Source: Colius striatus
Taxonomy: Eukaryota; Chordata; Aves; Coliiformes; Coliidae
Direction of reading: 5' to 3'
Assembly (NCBI RefSeq): GCF_028858725.1
Contig: NC_084772.1
Location: 14,267,048 to 14,331,047 of the forward strand
Length of the DNA: 64,000 nt
A program made the translations under genes and the position numbers. This document shows, piece after piece, positions 1 to 14,375 of the stretch (positions are counted from its first letter, which is position 1; each line of letters opens with the position of its first letter). Below the pieces are notes generated by a model. That model was given only the letters and a program-made list of their open reading frames with translations, was not told the DNA's origin and did no database searches.

Positions 1-3000
1 TTACACCTAGCTTGAATTACAGGGAGAAATACTTCAATTTATTTCTAATTGAATCATACAATAGATTGTCTCAAGTTGGAAGGAACCCATAAGGATCTAG
101 AGTCCAGCTCCCTGCTTCTCACAGAGCTTAGAGAAGTTATAGCTGGACGACTTATTTCAGGTAATATATTTGATCTTAGATTTGAAAAAATTCTGAAAAC
201 TAAAAATTCTATTGAAATGAAGTTTTTAAAATATGTAGAAACTAACTCAAACAGGATGGAAGCAAATATCCTTTTTTTCTTGGGTTGATTCTGATGTTAT
301 TCTGAAACCGACAGAAATGTAGTAAAATTTCTGATAATCGTTATAGTGGAAGCAAGAACTATTCAGAAGATAGAGGGTAGTTTAAGAGGAATATGATATG
401 GACAAAGGTTAATTAAAAAACCCTTAACATGTTCTAGTGAAAAAGCTTAAAAGCCATCTGAAGGGTAAGTAGGTATGTGTTTTAACTAGATATTCTGGCT
501 CACAGTCCTTAATTGTACTCAAAACTATTGTTTCCAGTAATAGTGAACTCTGGTTGATGTAACTGTAGTGAATATACAATGAAGAAATAGGTGCAGTTTA
601 TTAAGTTAAAAATCTAGGAATCAAGGGAAGGGAAAACAAGTTAGAAATTAACTCTTCCCTGACAGTTATTAGAAAAGCAGAAGTTGTGGTATTTGGGGGA
701 GGGAGTTTTTTGTTTACACTGAGTCCATTTCATGTGTTCAGATGTTTTGCAGGTAAAAATACTATGAGGCACTGAGAGAATTTCAGTTTATCCCATCTCA
801 TGAGCTCTGAATGACAACAAAAATAGCTGTTTCAGTGAGTTCTTTCACAGTGTCATGCTAGACCTATAATCCAGTGTCTATAACACATGTGCCATGCTTC
901 GAGCAAGTAGAACTCTGTTCCTAAATAAAGTTTAATATTTTTCATCTGCAGTTGATTTTCTTCTGTCAGCAAAAAAAGGACCATGGATGCAGTTGTGTGT
1001 TTATGAGCAAGTTTTATCTCTAAACAGATTTGTAACTAAAAACAGAAATATCTTTTTATGGGAGACAGCTGGTTGGGAGATTAAAGAAACACAGCAAGGG
1101 AGGGGAGTTCAAATTAACAAACATTCCTAGACAAGGAATGCCTGTCAGCATTAGCAAGCTTTTAGCTTGCGACCTAAAAACATATCTAATCTCATCCAGG
1201 GGTCCATACTGATGGGTTTCACTTTGCTATTTGCTGATAAATCTTTGAAAAGCCCAGTGTGGAGCTGTAACTCTTGTACATTTTTAAGTATCTGACAGAC
1301 CTTACAAATATGTGTCAGCCTAAAAATTTCCAGTTATGGCATGAATTGGGACTCAAATGGTGTCAAGCAGTAACATCTAACAGACCTTGTGCTGGTAAAC
1401 TTTTTGTTGGGACAGACTGTTCTGAGTCTTCAGCAGCTTACCATGAAAGCTTCAAGGTCCTTGAGCAGTCTTGAAGAGACTTCTCACCAGAGCAGACCTT
1501 TTTTTATAAGAAAAGCAAAATTTGCTCCATGAAAAGCAAAATATCTGAAGATGGACAGACAGGAATCAACTTGTCCACAGATCTCTCTATGTAAGTCAGG
1601 TGATAACAGTTCATTCTATCAGTCATTGAAAGCCCTTTCTGTCACAAGAAATTGTACAAGAAAATTTTCATGGTGTTCTGGCTGGTATCAACATGGTAGA
1701 TATCAGATGGGAGCCTGTAAGCACGTTTTTAACAACTGTACAGAAAGTCAACTCTCGAAAAAGAGACAGTTGTTCTGTGCAGTGAGTATTTGAATAGCTA
1801 GACCTTGAGTTATTTGACAAATCTGGTTGAACCTTTCTCATAAAGTATACAGTAATGTCATTTAAAAATAGTTGGAATATGCCTGTGCATATTGTATTCT
1901 ATCTTTCCTTGTTTAAATATTATTATTGGGAAAGCTGCCAGTTTCTAACAGAACTATTGTTTGTTTTTAAATCTGTAGAATTACATTTGGGACTGTGTTC
2001 ATCCTTCATACTCTGTTCATTTTTATATGATTTTTCAAGTTTGTCTTATAAGGGCACATCTGCTGGAGTAAGCTGGCTCGTATCTACTGACTTCCCATTG
2101 CATCATAACAGAATCTTAATATTCTTAGTATCCAAATGCTTTGAAGCCATTTAAAAAACTTCTTAATCTTTAACTGATGCACGATTGTGGTTTTGTGCTA
2201 TATCTGAAAATATATATCTGAAAATTCTGCCTTCAATGTGTAGTTTCTTAAATCCAAGTTTCCCAATATCCATGCATTCATCACATCTGCTTTACTTGTT
2301 TAAAAACTTCAAATTTGCTCTGGAAAAATGAAGAGAAGGGAGACTAGAATTATTTATTGTAATAGCTGATAAATATATGAAAGAGAGAGAAGAATGGCCA
2401 GCAGTGACTTATTTTCTGTTACAGATAAGAACTTGAAGAAAAATATGGAGGAAGATTGAATGTTAGAATGTGCATATTCTTTGTGCTATGACACCAACTC
2501 CCCCAAGAAGCTTCTGAATGCTCTGCTCATATTCAACCATAAAATAGGGCTTATTGAAGGGGATGTAGGTGAATATGAACAGAAATTAGTTGAGATACTT
2601 TAGCTCTGTAACCCGATTTATTGTCTGCTGTTTTACTTTCATGATGTTATTTATCCTGTTTCACTCAGGATTCCAGGTGCTATGTGGAAGAATGATTTAT
2701 CCCACCTATGGACCTGATGTCCATGTTTCTCAATGGCTCTTGAAACAACAAAATACACGATGGGTGAAAAACATGCAAATTAAATTTTAAAACAGAAGAG
2801 TTATTGTGTTTCTGTCAAATCATGGATCCAATTAACTTTTTTGTGTGTGTTTTTTCCTGGATTTTGGGGTTTTGTTGTTGTTGGAGATATTTGGTGGAGT
2901 TTTGCTTTGTTTGGGTTTTTTTAAAGCAAGATATTAAAACAATGTATTTAGCCACAGATGCATTTTGAAGGATGGGATTTTTTTTTCTGCAGGATAAGGA

Positions 3001-4123
3001 CTTGAATGTTTTGAGGGTTAAATATAGAATTTTAGAACTGTTCCATTTACTTTTTAAAGTGGATTGAATGCAGGTGTTTGTAGCAATTTATGCTTTCACC
3101 TGCAATTATGGATATACATTACAAAATCAGAGTCTCATCTCTGAAAATCTGTTTCTTTCATTGCTTTGTGAGAGTATCATCAGTTTAGATCTTTCTCACA
3201 CATGTTCATGATTATGTCCTAATGAGGAAACATTTTTCAAATTCATAAGTTAAAAAAAAGGGGAAACAATACATCTGATTCTTCAACCCAAGAAAGTAAT
3301 GTGAGATTTGCTTTATTTTGGCTGGAATTCTTTCTTCATTATGTGCAATTCTAATCCAGAACATATTTTTTATTTCCCTCAAATTAACATTCTTTCAACA
3401 TGTGCTTGGATGGAGACTTAAAAAAAGACTAAATATACTGTAAAAGCACTTTTTTTTAAAACATAAAAATAGTATTGGTGAATATATACTCTGTATATTT
3501 ATGTAGGAAGTATTACTCTTTTCATACTCCTTTTTGTCAGTATTCTAGTCATAAAAATTGAGATTAAAGGGGCCCATGAGGTTTTTTTATGTATTTGTCT
3601 GGTATTCAAAGATATTCACTAGATCTTTCACAATTGGATTTGTTGGTTTGGTGGTGGCTTGTCGATTGGTTTGTTGGGGTTTTAAAATTGTATAGTTTGT
3701 CTTTTCCATTGATATTTATGCCATGCTAACTGATTTTGGCAAGTCATATTTTAGAACCTTCTATAGATGGCACTTAAATCCTAATTTTATTCATTTTAAG
3801 AACATATCTGAATGCATCCTGTTACATTCTTTTGTTCAGAGATTTTTTTTTCAATTAAAAAAGTCAAAATGGGATATTTTTTATAAACATAGAGATGTAA
3901 TCTAAGCTTTTCATTTGGACAACATTCATTTTTTCAATGTGAATAGCCATTGACTGTCTAGTACATACTGTAGAACATTCACACATTTTGTTGTTAGAGA
4001 ATATTGTTGAAAATATCACCCATAAAGCCATAAGGGGACAAGTTCTATAACCTATATTTTAAAAAAGTATACCAAACCAAAATGTTTACAGAACTCTTCT
4101 CCTCTATAGTTTCTTCTGCATTT

Positions 4124-4139
4124 AAAAAAAAAAAAAAAA
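4124..4139. repeat. A16 homopolymer
   Basis: A run of 16 A. No retroposon body or target-site duplication is visible beside it, so it is treated as simple sequence. Confidence 0.85.
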
Positions 4140-7100
4140 TGAAAATCCAACATGAAGAGTGAGAGCAACTTGCAAGTAAAGGAACAGGATGAAGGAAATT
4201 CCTTCTGTACTACAGGCATTTGTGAAGACTTGCATGTGTATAGAGCTTAGAGAGCGAGTAATCAAAAAGTGTTTTTAATTTCAGGATTGGATAGAACCAT
4301 TAGATTATGTGGTTTGACCTTTTATGTGCAATAAATCTTGACCTTTTACTTTACTGTACTAGGCCCCATGATGCGAATGAGGCAATAACATTTTAACAAG
4401 AAAAGCATCTAGATGGGAAAAGATGAAGGCATCATCCTTCCTTAATTATTGCGGTGTTCAATTATCTGTTACGAAAATATACCCAGTTCTGATTCATCTC
4501 ATTTCAGCGTGTTTTATGTCAGGTATGCTTAGGATTTCCCTAGTGAAGTTTGTCTGTTAAGGTCACTGTATTCATCAAAGACTTTAATACTATTCTTCTG
4601 TAAAAAACAGCATTTGGTTTTGTGTGTCCTCCATTTGTCATGGAAAGCTCTTGTTGTCACTGTGACATTACTGAGACAAAGTAACAGTTTGTTCCTGCAG
4701 TTCTGGCTACAAATCAAATTGTTAAATTCTGGTCTTGCTTGCATGTTGCAGTCTCATTGTGCAGGGGGTCTGGTTAGAATAATGTTCCCTAAGTCATGTC
4801 TTTGTGCTATCTCATCCTCTGGAGTCCACACTATTTTTGGCATGCATAGTCAGCTTAAATGGCTTTCCTAATAGCATTTCCATGGCTGAAACTCAAGTAT
4901 TTCCTTAAAATGAAAAGCCATCAGAAAGATTCTTAGTTATTTTCACAGTTTAATTTATAAGCACTGTTTGTTTAAAACATTAATGTTAATGTTTTTAATG
5001 GAGTTTTTTTTTTTTTGCTAATACTTTCCTAGGAGCCATAATATTGGTATTTATTAATTCTATTAAGATGATGTTTATGCTCTGCAGAAATAAAAATCAT
5101 AGACATCCTTAGTAATAGGTGATATAATAGGATATCCAGCATTCCAACGAAACTGATAAGTATGTTATTTTTTTGTTTAGACATGTACTTCTTATTGGTA
5201 GGGCTATGTTTGCACTAGTATTCTGGTACCTTCCTGACATCTAATCAGTGAGAATTCCAAGAACTTTTAAGTAATTCTTATTCAAATGTGGAAGCATGCA
5301 ATGGACTGAACAGTGTTTATCATACAACCAGGTCTAGAGTTCTGCATGAATACAAAAGCAGTCATATGCATGAAGATGAAATGAAGCCAAGAATCTTAGT
5401 TCCTGTCATTGAAGCAATTTTCAAATTTGGGAAAATAACAAGTACAATTGCAGTAACAATTGAAAGCACTGCAAATAATAAAAAATACACTCTTATGATA
5501 CTGGAAACATAAAGAAAGTGATATTAAAAAGAAGAAAACCTCCTGACATAAACACAAAAAGCATGAAGATGATATACCACACTATTGATTTAATACAATT
5601 ATTACTGCTGTTCAGTGGTTACTTAAATGGTTAGCTGAAGGTTAAGTAAGAGTAGCAGTAAAGTAGAAAGAAAGAAGAAAAAGAAGCAGAGGAAGAGACA
5701 CAAGGCTAGAGAGGAATTATCTTATCGATAGCCTGGATCAATTATTTTTTTCCCCAGGAGATTTTACGGGATGTCCTATCATCATCCATAATTATCTCTT
5801 GCTACCACAGTAGCTTTTTCTCTCTTGTAGCAGCCAGACAGTTCTGCATCTACAATGTAGAATCCAATTTTTTTTTATGTTCTATTCTTCATTCAAGGCA
5901 AAACAAAATGCTTTTCAAATAGATAGCATTACATTTTTTTTCATAAAATTTCCATTACCGTTTTCCCCAGTGAATTTTCCCAGATGGAAGCACTGTTCAG
6001 TATAGCACTAGTCCAAGATGTGTAACATGTAGATGGCTTTGAATTGGTTTGGCTGATACAGCTATATTGTAGTGTGCAAGTCAAGATCGATAGGTCACAC
6101 AGAGTGTTAGACAACAGGAGATTTTAATGTCTAAACCAAACATTTATTCTCTGGATGTTTTAGTATCTTGTGGTGGATATTTTAGTTCATCTAAATCCCT
6201 TAGTACTGTCAGAGTTTGAGGATTTCTTTGGCTTCCTCGGTAAATGCTAAGACTTTTATGGATACAAACTTTCAAGATGATATAGAAGGTTTTGATCATG
6301 ACTTGTGAGGCATGTGCTGTTTATTCTCGTATTAATAAATGAGTCATTTTATGCATGAAAATTCAGAGGATATTTTCCATGGTGTAGCTTTTCTGGTTCC
6401 ATAGACTCAGGTCCTAGCATGGTGTATACCAAAAGGATTGAGGAAAAAGGAAATTTTGTGACAGTGGATAAGTGACTAAAGCCAGAATACGTATTTGAGC
6501 TGAAATGAGATGGATGTTTCAAGATGAAACATGCAAGGTGAAACTGTTCCTTCAGTATCACTGAAACAGGAAGATTTTGTGTATATTGGGTCATGAAAAG
6601 CAAGACAGAGTCAGGGTACCTCACTTTTTATGCAATAGAGAGCATAGCACAGGTTTAGAAACAAGAGTTATGGCTGTGTAAGAAACAAGAACAATAACTT
6701 TTTATCTCATAATCTGAAAAACACTGAGTGAAAATGGTAGAAGATCATGTTCAGTTCTGTTTTACATACTGTATTATTTTTAATCTACTTAGAAAAGTTT
6801 AGACGTGGGATTTAGGATTTACTAAGGTAGAGTATTAATTATATTGTTCTTGATGTTTTTGAATGTTGTACTTTAAACATTATCTTAATGGACATCTTAC
6901 CACATTCAAAGCATCAGTGGAGGAAAACAGAGCTAATGCTTCTGTCAGAAGACTTTGAAGTGTAGGAACATTTTGAAAGAGCATGATTTGGTATAGGGAC
7001 TCCTACTCCATAGTGACAGGACTACAGTGTAGAGTCTGACTAGTTCTCAAAAGATTCCCCAGGGAACCTAAGAATGAACTCTAACTAGTCTTTTTCTAAG

Positions 7101-9223
7101 ACTAAGAAGTTATTTCAGCCGCTCACTTAGAGCTCTAAATATACAGAAAAAGCTCTGAGGCTTCCATATGCTCCATATTTCCTTGACTGGAACCTGTACA
7201 ACTGAGTATATTTTCCTGCAAATTTCTGTTGACTAAGTGAATATAATAGCTAAAAAATCAAGAAGAAAATGCATTCTGATCTGTTTACTTAAACAGTAAA
7301 AATATGAAGTAGTTAAAAAGCAAACATTTTCTTTCTTAAAGTGATATTTCAAGCAAAACTATGACAAGTTTTGTAAAGGAATAAGCCCGGGGACTCCTAA
7401 AATAATATTTTATGTATCTCCAGGTGGTTGTACTAAATGATACAAATAATCATGTTAACCTACTCACTAAGACATTGCAAAGGAAGGATGGAGTAATGAT
7501 TAAAGACAGCATGCTAGGTTCTCATGTGTTGTTTTTACAAATCAAATGAGTTTTAGTGCAATTTGCTTAGAATATTTGAGGGGTGTTTTTCTTATTTTGG
7601 CTTTTTTTTCTTTTTGGCTTTGTATTTGAGTTGGAGTACTTTAGAAAATTGCACACTTTCAAGGTGAATGGCAATTAGCACTTTTTTATTTTAGGGTTTT
7701 TGTGATATCTCTTTTCTTTCACCTTTGAACGTTGCCTTGTAGCTATTATTCTCACTGTTTTATGCTGCATTTGATGTCCTACTTGCATTTTTTCTGTCTT
7801 GCAATTCAAACATCAAGTGTTTATGATTTCTGTAGGTCACTCCAATGTTATATTCATACTGGATTCTTTCAAGCAATGTGTGCTTTTAACAGAAGCAGCA
7901 ATATGTAGTTTTCATCTGTACCTTTCCCTTCACTTCATATTGTTTTATTGGACTTCCTGGACAGTGTTTCATATGTGTCTAAGTTTTATTGGAGGATCAA
8001 CACTGTATTTTTTTATAATCATGTTGTGAACTAGAGAGGGATAAGGATCAACATATAAATAAAGAACAGAATATTTCTCTTTGCCAGGGGCATAAATGTA
8101 AATGAATTTAGTGGTGACTTGAAGAATGGAAGCATAAGAAGAGAAATTGTATTTTGAGTCAGAGTAAGTAGTTGTGGAGAGCAAATGGTAATTTAAGCAA
8201 CTTTAACTTCTCTATGTACCCTGTGGCATTTCTGTAAAGACCTGGGTAGTCTGTAAGGCAAGAACCAGTAGACTGATGGGTATTATCCACTGCTAAGAAG
8301 ATAACTGCAAGCAGTTGTTGAGTTGGCACCTCAGAGCTTCCCCAAATGTTGGTGGTTTGATCTCCTCATACTTTGAAGATGTAGAATGTGTCCTATAGTT
8401 TCTCCACTGGTCTTGCAAATGAGGAGCGGAGTTTGTGTGGCTGCAGAGCATAGAGATTTTTCTGTTCCTTTATTTGTCCTAATGTGAGGAAGGAAGAACA
8501 TAGAATGATTTTACAAGTTCTTAAATTGTCTTTGGAAATCAAGTTTTAGAGTGCATTAGTCAGATACTCTTCCGTAATAACAAACTTTAGTAAGCAAACA
8601 GGTTGAGGCCAGATTGTGGTAGACAGATGTATTGCCTATGGTGTGGAGATGTGAATACTGAGCTACCCCAGGAACAAAATCCTAGATTTCCTCCGTCTGT
8701 AGGATTAGCACTATGATCACCATTTAGCAGACAGGATTAGCTCTATGCTAATCAGTCCTCTGAATGATGAGGATCCATGTCCAATTTGCTCTGATGACTG
8801 GTCAAGGTCAGAATGAATAGCAGTGTCATCTACTTTTCACCCTTTGTACATGGCATATGTGTCCTTTAATTACCCCAAACCATTCTGTGCTAAGAGCTGA
8901 AAAAAGATGGTAATTATATTCTAAGCCATCAGAAAAAGCAAAAGTAGAAGAAACTACTCCCAAAACTAATCTGTCTTTTATTCTGTTAAAGGTTACAAGC
9001 ATGTTAGTTTCTAGTGTACCCTAATGGAAACCTTTTCTGTATATCTGATATGATGTTTCCAAAAAGAATTACTATTACCTTGAACATTATCAAAGCAAAT
9101 GATTCCGTCATTTCTTAGAGGAATTTACATTAAAATGAAGCTATTCCACCCGCACACTGTAAGAAATACAGTAACCTACTCTTTATACTCCCTTGGCTTT
9201 TTAGGCCTTTTCCAAAGTGTTGT

Positions 9224-9240
9224 ACAATACAATACAATAC
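9224..9240. repeat. (ACAAT)n microsatellite, about 3 units
   Basis: Three tandem copies of the pentamer ACAAT with a partial fourth. Short and probably of little consequence. Confidence 0.8.
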
Positions 9241-9623
9241 ACTTGATTTAAATAAACTGGTTCTTGATAAAAACAAGGAGTCTAGTAGAGCTTTTCTGTA
9301 ATTGTATGGTGTCAGAAATATGTGGAAACTGGCACAACTCCATCGACTCAAAACAGTGTTGTGAATTAATATCAGAATTTAACAGTTGTAGGTGTTAGTT
9401 GGGACAGGTCTACTATGTGAAGACTGGACAGCACTGTTGGAGTTAGTGTACTGGTTTAAGTGTAACTGGAGAAAAACAAGAGTTTGACTTTCATCAAGAA
9501 GGAACAAATGATTTCAGCTAGCATCAATAAAAGTTACTTTTGTCCAGGAGAGGTCCAAAATCTTTAGTATACATACTTTTTCTCTCCCCCAAAACAGTAA
9601 CAAATTCAAAACAATCAGGAGAG

Positions 9624-9637
9624 AAAAAAAAAAAAAA
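9624..9637. repeat. A14 homopolymer
   Basis: Run of 14 A in a purine-rich context, with no flanking element recognised. Confidence 0.8.
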
Positions 9638-10673
9638 GGAGAAAATTATTATAATTTATAAATGTACTAAGTTGCTAAATATTCCAATGAATCAAAGCAA
9701 AAATTGTGCAAAAAAGCATCTATAGAAAGAAAACAATACCTGTCAGATCATGGTTTAAGATCAGTAAAAAATGTAACCTTTAAACTTTGATATAATTTGG
9801 TTACTTTCAGTAAAAATGACAGATTGTCAGCATGGTATAGCTGAACCTTGTGAGGAATCGTTAATATGTAATCAGTACAAAATACCAGTGGTAAAGCTTA
9901 ACTCATCCACAGGTCTTTCTGGGAAAGGAGTTTCTTAGAGCTCTGTTGCTGGTGGGGAGCATCTCCAATGCTTCCCACAGATTCATCTGTTTATGCAGAT
10001 GCTGACTGTAGCAATACTGCTGCTGTGTCATCGTGGATGAGTTGATGTTGATGTATGGAACCAGAATCTCTCCTTCAAGAAGTAGCACAGCCTCACTATT
10101 TTAATGATATAAATCTCAATTTGAGTCTGTGTTGTTGCCTGGAATAGCAGAAAAAAAAAAATCTCAATTTTCAGCTAATATTGAAGAAATTTGGAGTAAT
10201 TAAATGTATTTGTGAAGTTAACCTATTTGTTAAAATATAGAAGAGTGGGGTTTTTTAAAATGTCATTTTCACTTTTTATGCATTTGCATGTATTTTTAGT
10301 TTGTAACTCTGTGCAGTATTCTTTAGAATAGCACTTGCGTGAAGTCAGACAATTAATATACACAGCTTCTTGGAGGAGAGGTGTGCTCCTCAACTGCAGC
10401 TGCCACTTGCTGAGGTAGATACTGAATTGACAGACACAGACTAAATGTGACTGCACTGTGTTAAACTGTAATTCAGATGCAATTCTCTGTATAGCAATGA
10501 CATCTTGGGATTGGGAATGCAAGAATATAGTCCTGATAGTTTGACTTCTTGGTTAGATCCAGGTTTGGATCTAATAGTAACAAAGGCTTTATATGGGAAT
10601 AAGTGAGCTGTTCAAGTCACAGATTAATTCATGTATAAAAGTGCCCTATCATAAGGTGCTTTGTTTGGTGTCA

Positions 10674-10715
10674 ATGATAATAATACTTTGTATTATGATA
10701 ATAATACTTTGCATG
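10674..10715. repeat. 21-bp tandem duplication inside an inverted repeat
   Basis: Two adjacent 21-base units, both starting ATGATAATAATACTTTG, differ only at their last few bases. The pair is bracketed by the 8-base inverted repeat GGTGTCAA (10,667-10,674) and TTGACACC (10,719-10,726). It lies at the left end of an ancient repeat remnant. Replication slippage inside a hairpin-prone spot would explain it. Confidence 0.85.
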
Positions 10716-10845
10716 TCTTTGACACCTTTCATCTCAGGATTTCAAAGTGCTTTACAAATATAATGAATCACGCCTCCTGCTACCCTTGTAAAGGAGGTGA
10801 ATGACGAGTCTCATTATAATTGCCTTGTTATGGAGATAGATTTTT
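10675..10845 (+). repeat. Ancient amniote dispersed repeat remnant (5' half)
   Basis: The sequence reads like the widespread old repeat with the phrase 'cacctttcatct-aggat-tcaaag-gctttacaaa', followed by a stretch matching 'cctc...cacccctgtgaggtag'. Here CACCTTTCATCT (10,723-10,734) is followed by TTTCAAAGTGCTTTACAAA and then a degraded GTAAAGGAGGTGAATG. The general form is MIR/L3-like, but I cannot assign the exact family from memory. The copy at 53.2 kb resembles the other half of the same consensus. Confidence 0.5.
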
Positions 10846-12399
10846 AGCATTTATCTTTATGAAGATAAGGTATTTTGTTTGTTGATAAGGCACTGGGTAA
10901 GTTTTAAATACATTGGCAAGTGTGTGGATTCTTTAGACAACATTTCGTTTTAACATAGTAATTCCTTTCTTGATGTGGATCTTCTGCAGATTAGTATGGT
11001 TAATTAGATTTGCTGTACTTGTTTTCATTTGCCACTGCTACTATTTCAAATTATTTCCCAAAAAAAGGCATTGGAAACAGTTCTTACTTCGAACACAAGA
11101 TCTTCACCTTTAGAAAAAAGCCATGTGTCACTCTTCTATGCACTGAGATGAAGTTTCTTCCCACATCTTAGCCACCATCAGGAACTCTTCTATTTTTATC
11201 TCTGATCTAATGGCTTTCCCGATTTTTGCATACCTGTTTCTATAACAGGGGCCAAGGTCTATTTATGACATAAGGATACAATCTTTTTTTTTTCCTGAAT
11301 ACACTTTATGAGGCTTACAAAATAATACAATGCTCTTATTTTCTGTGGAAGAACTCTGTTATATATTTACAAACAGCACTTAACATACATATTTTTAATC
11401 TTATTTTAACACATTTCCATAATTTTTTTAGTTACATAATATTTTATAACCATGAATTATCTAATCCCCTCTCTTTGCTACTTAGATACACAGATTTTCA
11501 AATATGTGCTTTCGAAGACTTTGACTACAATATAATATTTTGATGGTCAATGAGGCTTACCTGTTAATTCCATCCAGAAAATTAGTAATGATGTGATACC
11601 CTCATTATCTTAAACATTGCACTGCTTTTAATAGAACCTCACTTAACCATCTTCATCAATCATCAGACGTCATGTAATCTGCACTATGAATAAATTGACA
11701 TTTGTGCTCAGATTTGATTCTATCATTATAAATGTTTGTTTTTACACGTTTTAACTGCTGTATTTTCACATTCCATTGCCTTTTACATATCTAATATGTA
11801 TGAAGATTGATAAAAACAGTGTTCTTTGTTTCTGGGAATATGTAAATTATAAAAAGATATTTATATTGGATACATTATTGTGAGAACCCATCCATAAGCT
11901 CCTGGGGAACAAAGTCATAGAAATACTTTTTATTATCAAACCAGTGAACTTAGTAATTTGAAAGTTCAGCAGAATATTTCAGCGCACATCATTATATTAC
12001 TTGATACAAACTAGGAGTCATAGGAGTTCTCATAAAATGTGTTTAAACTGAGTAGGAACTGGTTTTTTTTCTTTCCATTTTGTTAGCTGAATGAGACAAT
12101 TTAAACATTTTTTTTTTCTCATTGAAATGAAATTCATGAAGTATTTTTACAGTTGAACTAAACTGTATTCTGCTCTGAGAGGGTATTGCAGCTACATTTT
12201 AAACATTTAGTTTTTAGAAAAATTCATTTTGGATACATTTTACTTTGGTTTATGTTTTATAAATACCATTTTCACACATTTTGTTTAAAATATATGAAAA
12301 CAGTGTTTTCACTCTTCTAAACTGTTTCCCTTCCCCCACTCCTTTCATTCAAAACCTACAAGCTGCATTTAATGTCAATTCACCAATAGTTTGTTGTTA

Positions 12400-12691
12400 A
12401 AACTTTGGTTTAGTATTTTGACTGAGAAATAAATCTTGAAGTAAATCTATTATGGAAATGAACATTCCAAACTTTAGCTGATAAAAAGACATGCAAATTA
12501 AGGCTCAAATTAAATAAGGCACTGCATATTTTGTGCTGAAAAGGAATAGTCTTTTTGTTAATTGGGATTTTAATTGGAGTTTTACAAATGCTGGAGTGCC
12601 AAATGCTTTGAAAGGTGAGAAACTGAGCGCCATGAGGTCTATTTGATTTAGGACGGGGTGAAATGCATGGGGGCCATGAATGTAACTTCAA
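12400..12691. promoter_or_regulatory. Conserved-element-like block with POU octamer and homeodomain motifs
   Basis: A complex, non-repetitive stretch of about 290 bases contains an exact octamer ATGCAAAT (12,491-12,498) running into ATTA, further TTAATTGG and TTTTAATTGG motifs around 12,557-12,578, and ATGCAT near 12,664. It is open on the minus strand for 93 codons, but that translation is low-complexity-free and unfamiliar. The texture is typical of deeply conserved vertebrate enhancers. Conservation itself cannot be seen in one sequence, so the call is an inference. Confidence 0.3.
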
Positions 12692-14375
12692 GCTGTGTAG
12701 ACTAGGAATACTGTACTGCAGAAATAATTGTATTTAATGAACTACTTGGGAAGGTCATGTGGGACATTTTTCAACACATGGTATTTTTTATTATACTGAG
12801 TGAAAAATACCAGTTTCTATTTCCTAGTGACAAATTTGTTTCTAGAAAATTAAGTTATACTGAAATTTAAATACTTTCTTTGGTATTTTGTATCAGGATC
12901 TGCAGCCTTTGTGTCTGATTTCAGACCATAACTGCCTTGTATGTGCAGTTCAGTTCTGTTTTATTTCAGAAGAACTGCTACATAATTGTATGAAATGTGA
13001 ACTAGGGCATTGTTGCATCAGATCATCTAGGCAATTTGAAAATCAGTTCTGAGATAGAGAAGATGCTTTATTTAAGGATTTTCTTAGCCAAATGTAAAGG
13101 ACAGTAGAATTTGGAGACTTCTTCCAAGTAGTCCATTATATAGTGTTTCACATATGTATGTAGTTTACATAATTTAAAATTATTCTTCTAGCATCCTCAA
13201 AATCTGTATACTTTAGTTACTGCAGCGCATCCTTGAGCAGAATGATTTACAGTGCTTGATTTTCAGAGTTAAAGGTGAAACAACAGAAAAAGAGGTATCT
13301 GTCTACTTTGTGTTAATGCTTTAGATTTTAGAACTCTTATTGTTGCACTCAGAAAGCATGCATTTATCTGCTCAGCTTCATGTCTAGGCGTTTTGTGCAT
13401 GTGTGCACAAGCAAATTGAAGGGACACAGGATAGTCAAAATTTCACACATGGTTTGGGAATTAAGCATTAATCTTTCCTCAAAATCTCTTCTCTGTAGAT
13501 CAACACTGAACTGAATTCACTGTGAATCGGTTCTTTATGATTCCCATTCAGGAAAATTTATCAGCTTGAGCCTATGACTTTTGGAGTATCAAAAAAAGGA
13601 TATTGTGTTCTTTTATGCCAGATGAGAAATTAATTTGAATGAAATGAAAATGATCCTCTGCCTCAAGAATTGCAGATTAGATTGTTGCACTCACCTCGCT
13701 GATGCTCTAAGAGAGCAAATACCACCTATAAAGTTGCAAGAGCACAGGCACCTAGACAGAAAGGATTTTTCCCATTAAATTCTCTAGGAGTACTGTTTAA
13801 TGAATGAAGGAAAGCAAGATGAGACATAATCACTGGAATCAATATTCAGACATGAAAGTCCTGAATCTTAGTCTTGTGCCCAGGAAAAAAACAAAATAAC
13901 TCAAACCAAGATTGAAAATTCATCTTTGTTTATTTCAGTGCGAGTCTGTGATGAACAGGATTTAGCCAAAAGTGAACTTTGATATCGAAATCCATATATC
14001 TGTGCTTTAAACCTGTGCTCCAAGTTTTACTGAATGAGTGGACTGAAGAATAGGGTAAACCTATCCAATAACTAACTGAAGTCAAATGAATGCAGTAACA
14101 GACTTATGCTCTCATAAATGCTCTCAGAGTTCCCTTCTGCTTGCTTGCAGCCTTGCTTATTCTGTTACTCTCTTCCATGATGTTGTTTCTCTGCCAACCT
14201 CCAGGTCCTTAAAACAGGTTCTTTTGGCAGCTGCAAATGCTCTTATCAGCAACAGCATTTGAAATTTATCCAACTCTCAGACAGTTGTAAAATCTTGCAA
14301 ATTGAAAATCCTTGGATCTCCCGGGATATTGCTGTTTAAGATCATGCTTAATCTGCTTTTAATATCCTCTTAGCA

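Larger units (their letters stand above)
1..12399. other. AT-rich non-coding DNA, upstream flank
   Basis: No supported gene. Open frames here are all under 100 codons, lack recognisable motifs and are not bounded by convincing splice sites. The stretch holds A/T tracts, an ancient repeat remnant at 10.7 kb and scattered homeodomain-like TAAT sites. An octamer ATGCAAAT sits at 2,773-2,780. It is probably intergenic DNA upstream of the promoter at 23.4 kb, although it could be an intron of another transcript. Confidence 0.6.

Noticed and set aside
13393..13410. 7-bp inverted repeat TTGTGCA/TGCACAA
   Set aside because: Short arms, expected by chance in 64 kb.
13500..13530. CACTGTGAATCGGTT, reminiscent of a microRNA seed region
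   Set aside because: Does not match the known microRNA beyond a few bases and no precursor hairpin surrounds it.
13695..13751. 57-base minus-strand segment between a TTTCTGTCTAG acceptor and a GAG|GTGAGT donor
   Set aside because: Only one frame is open, no neighbouring minus-strand exon is visible, and the 18-residue peptide is unfamiliar.
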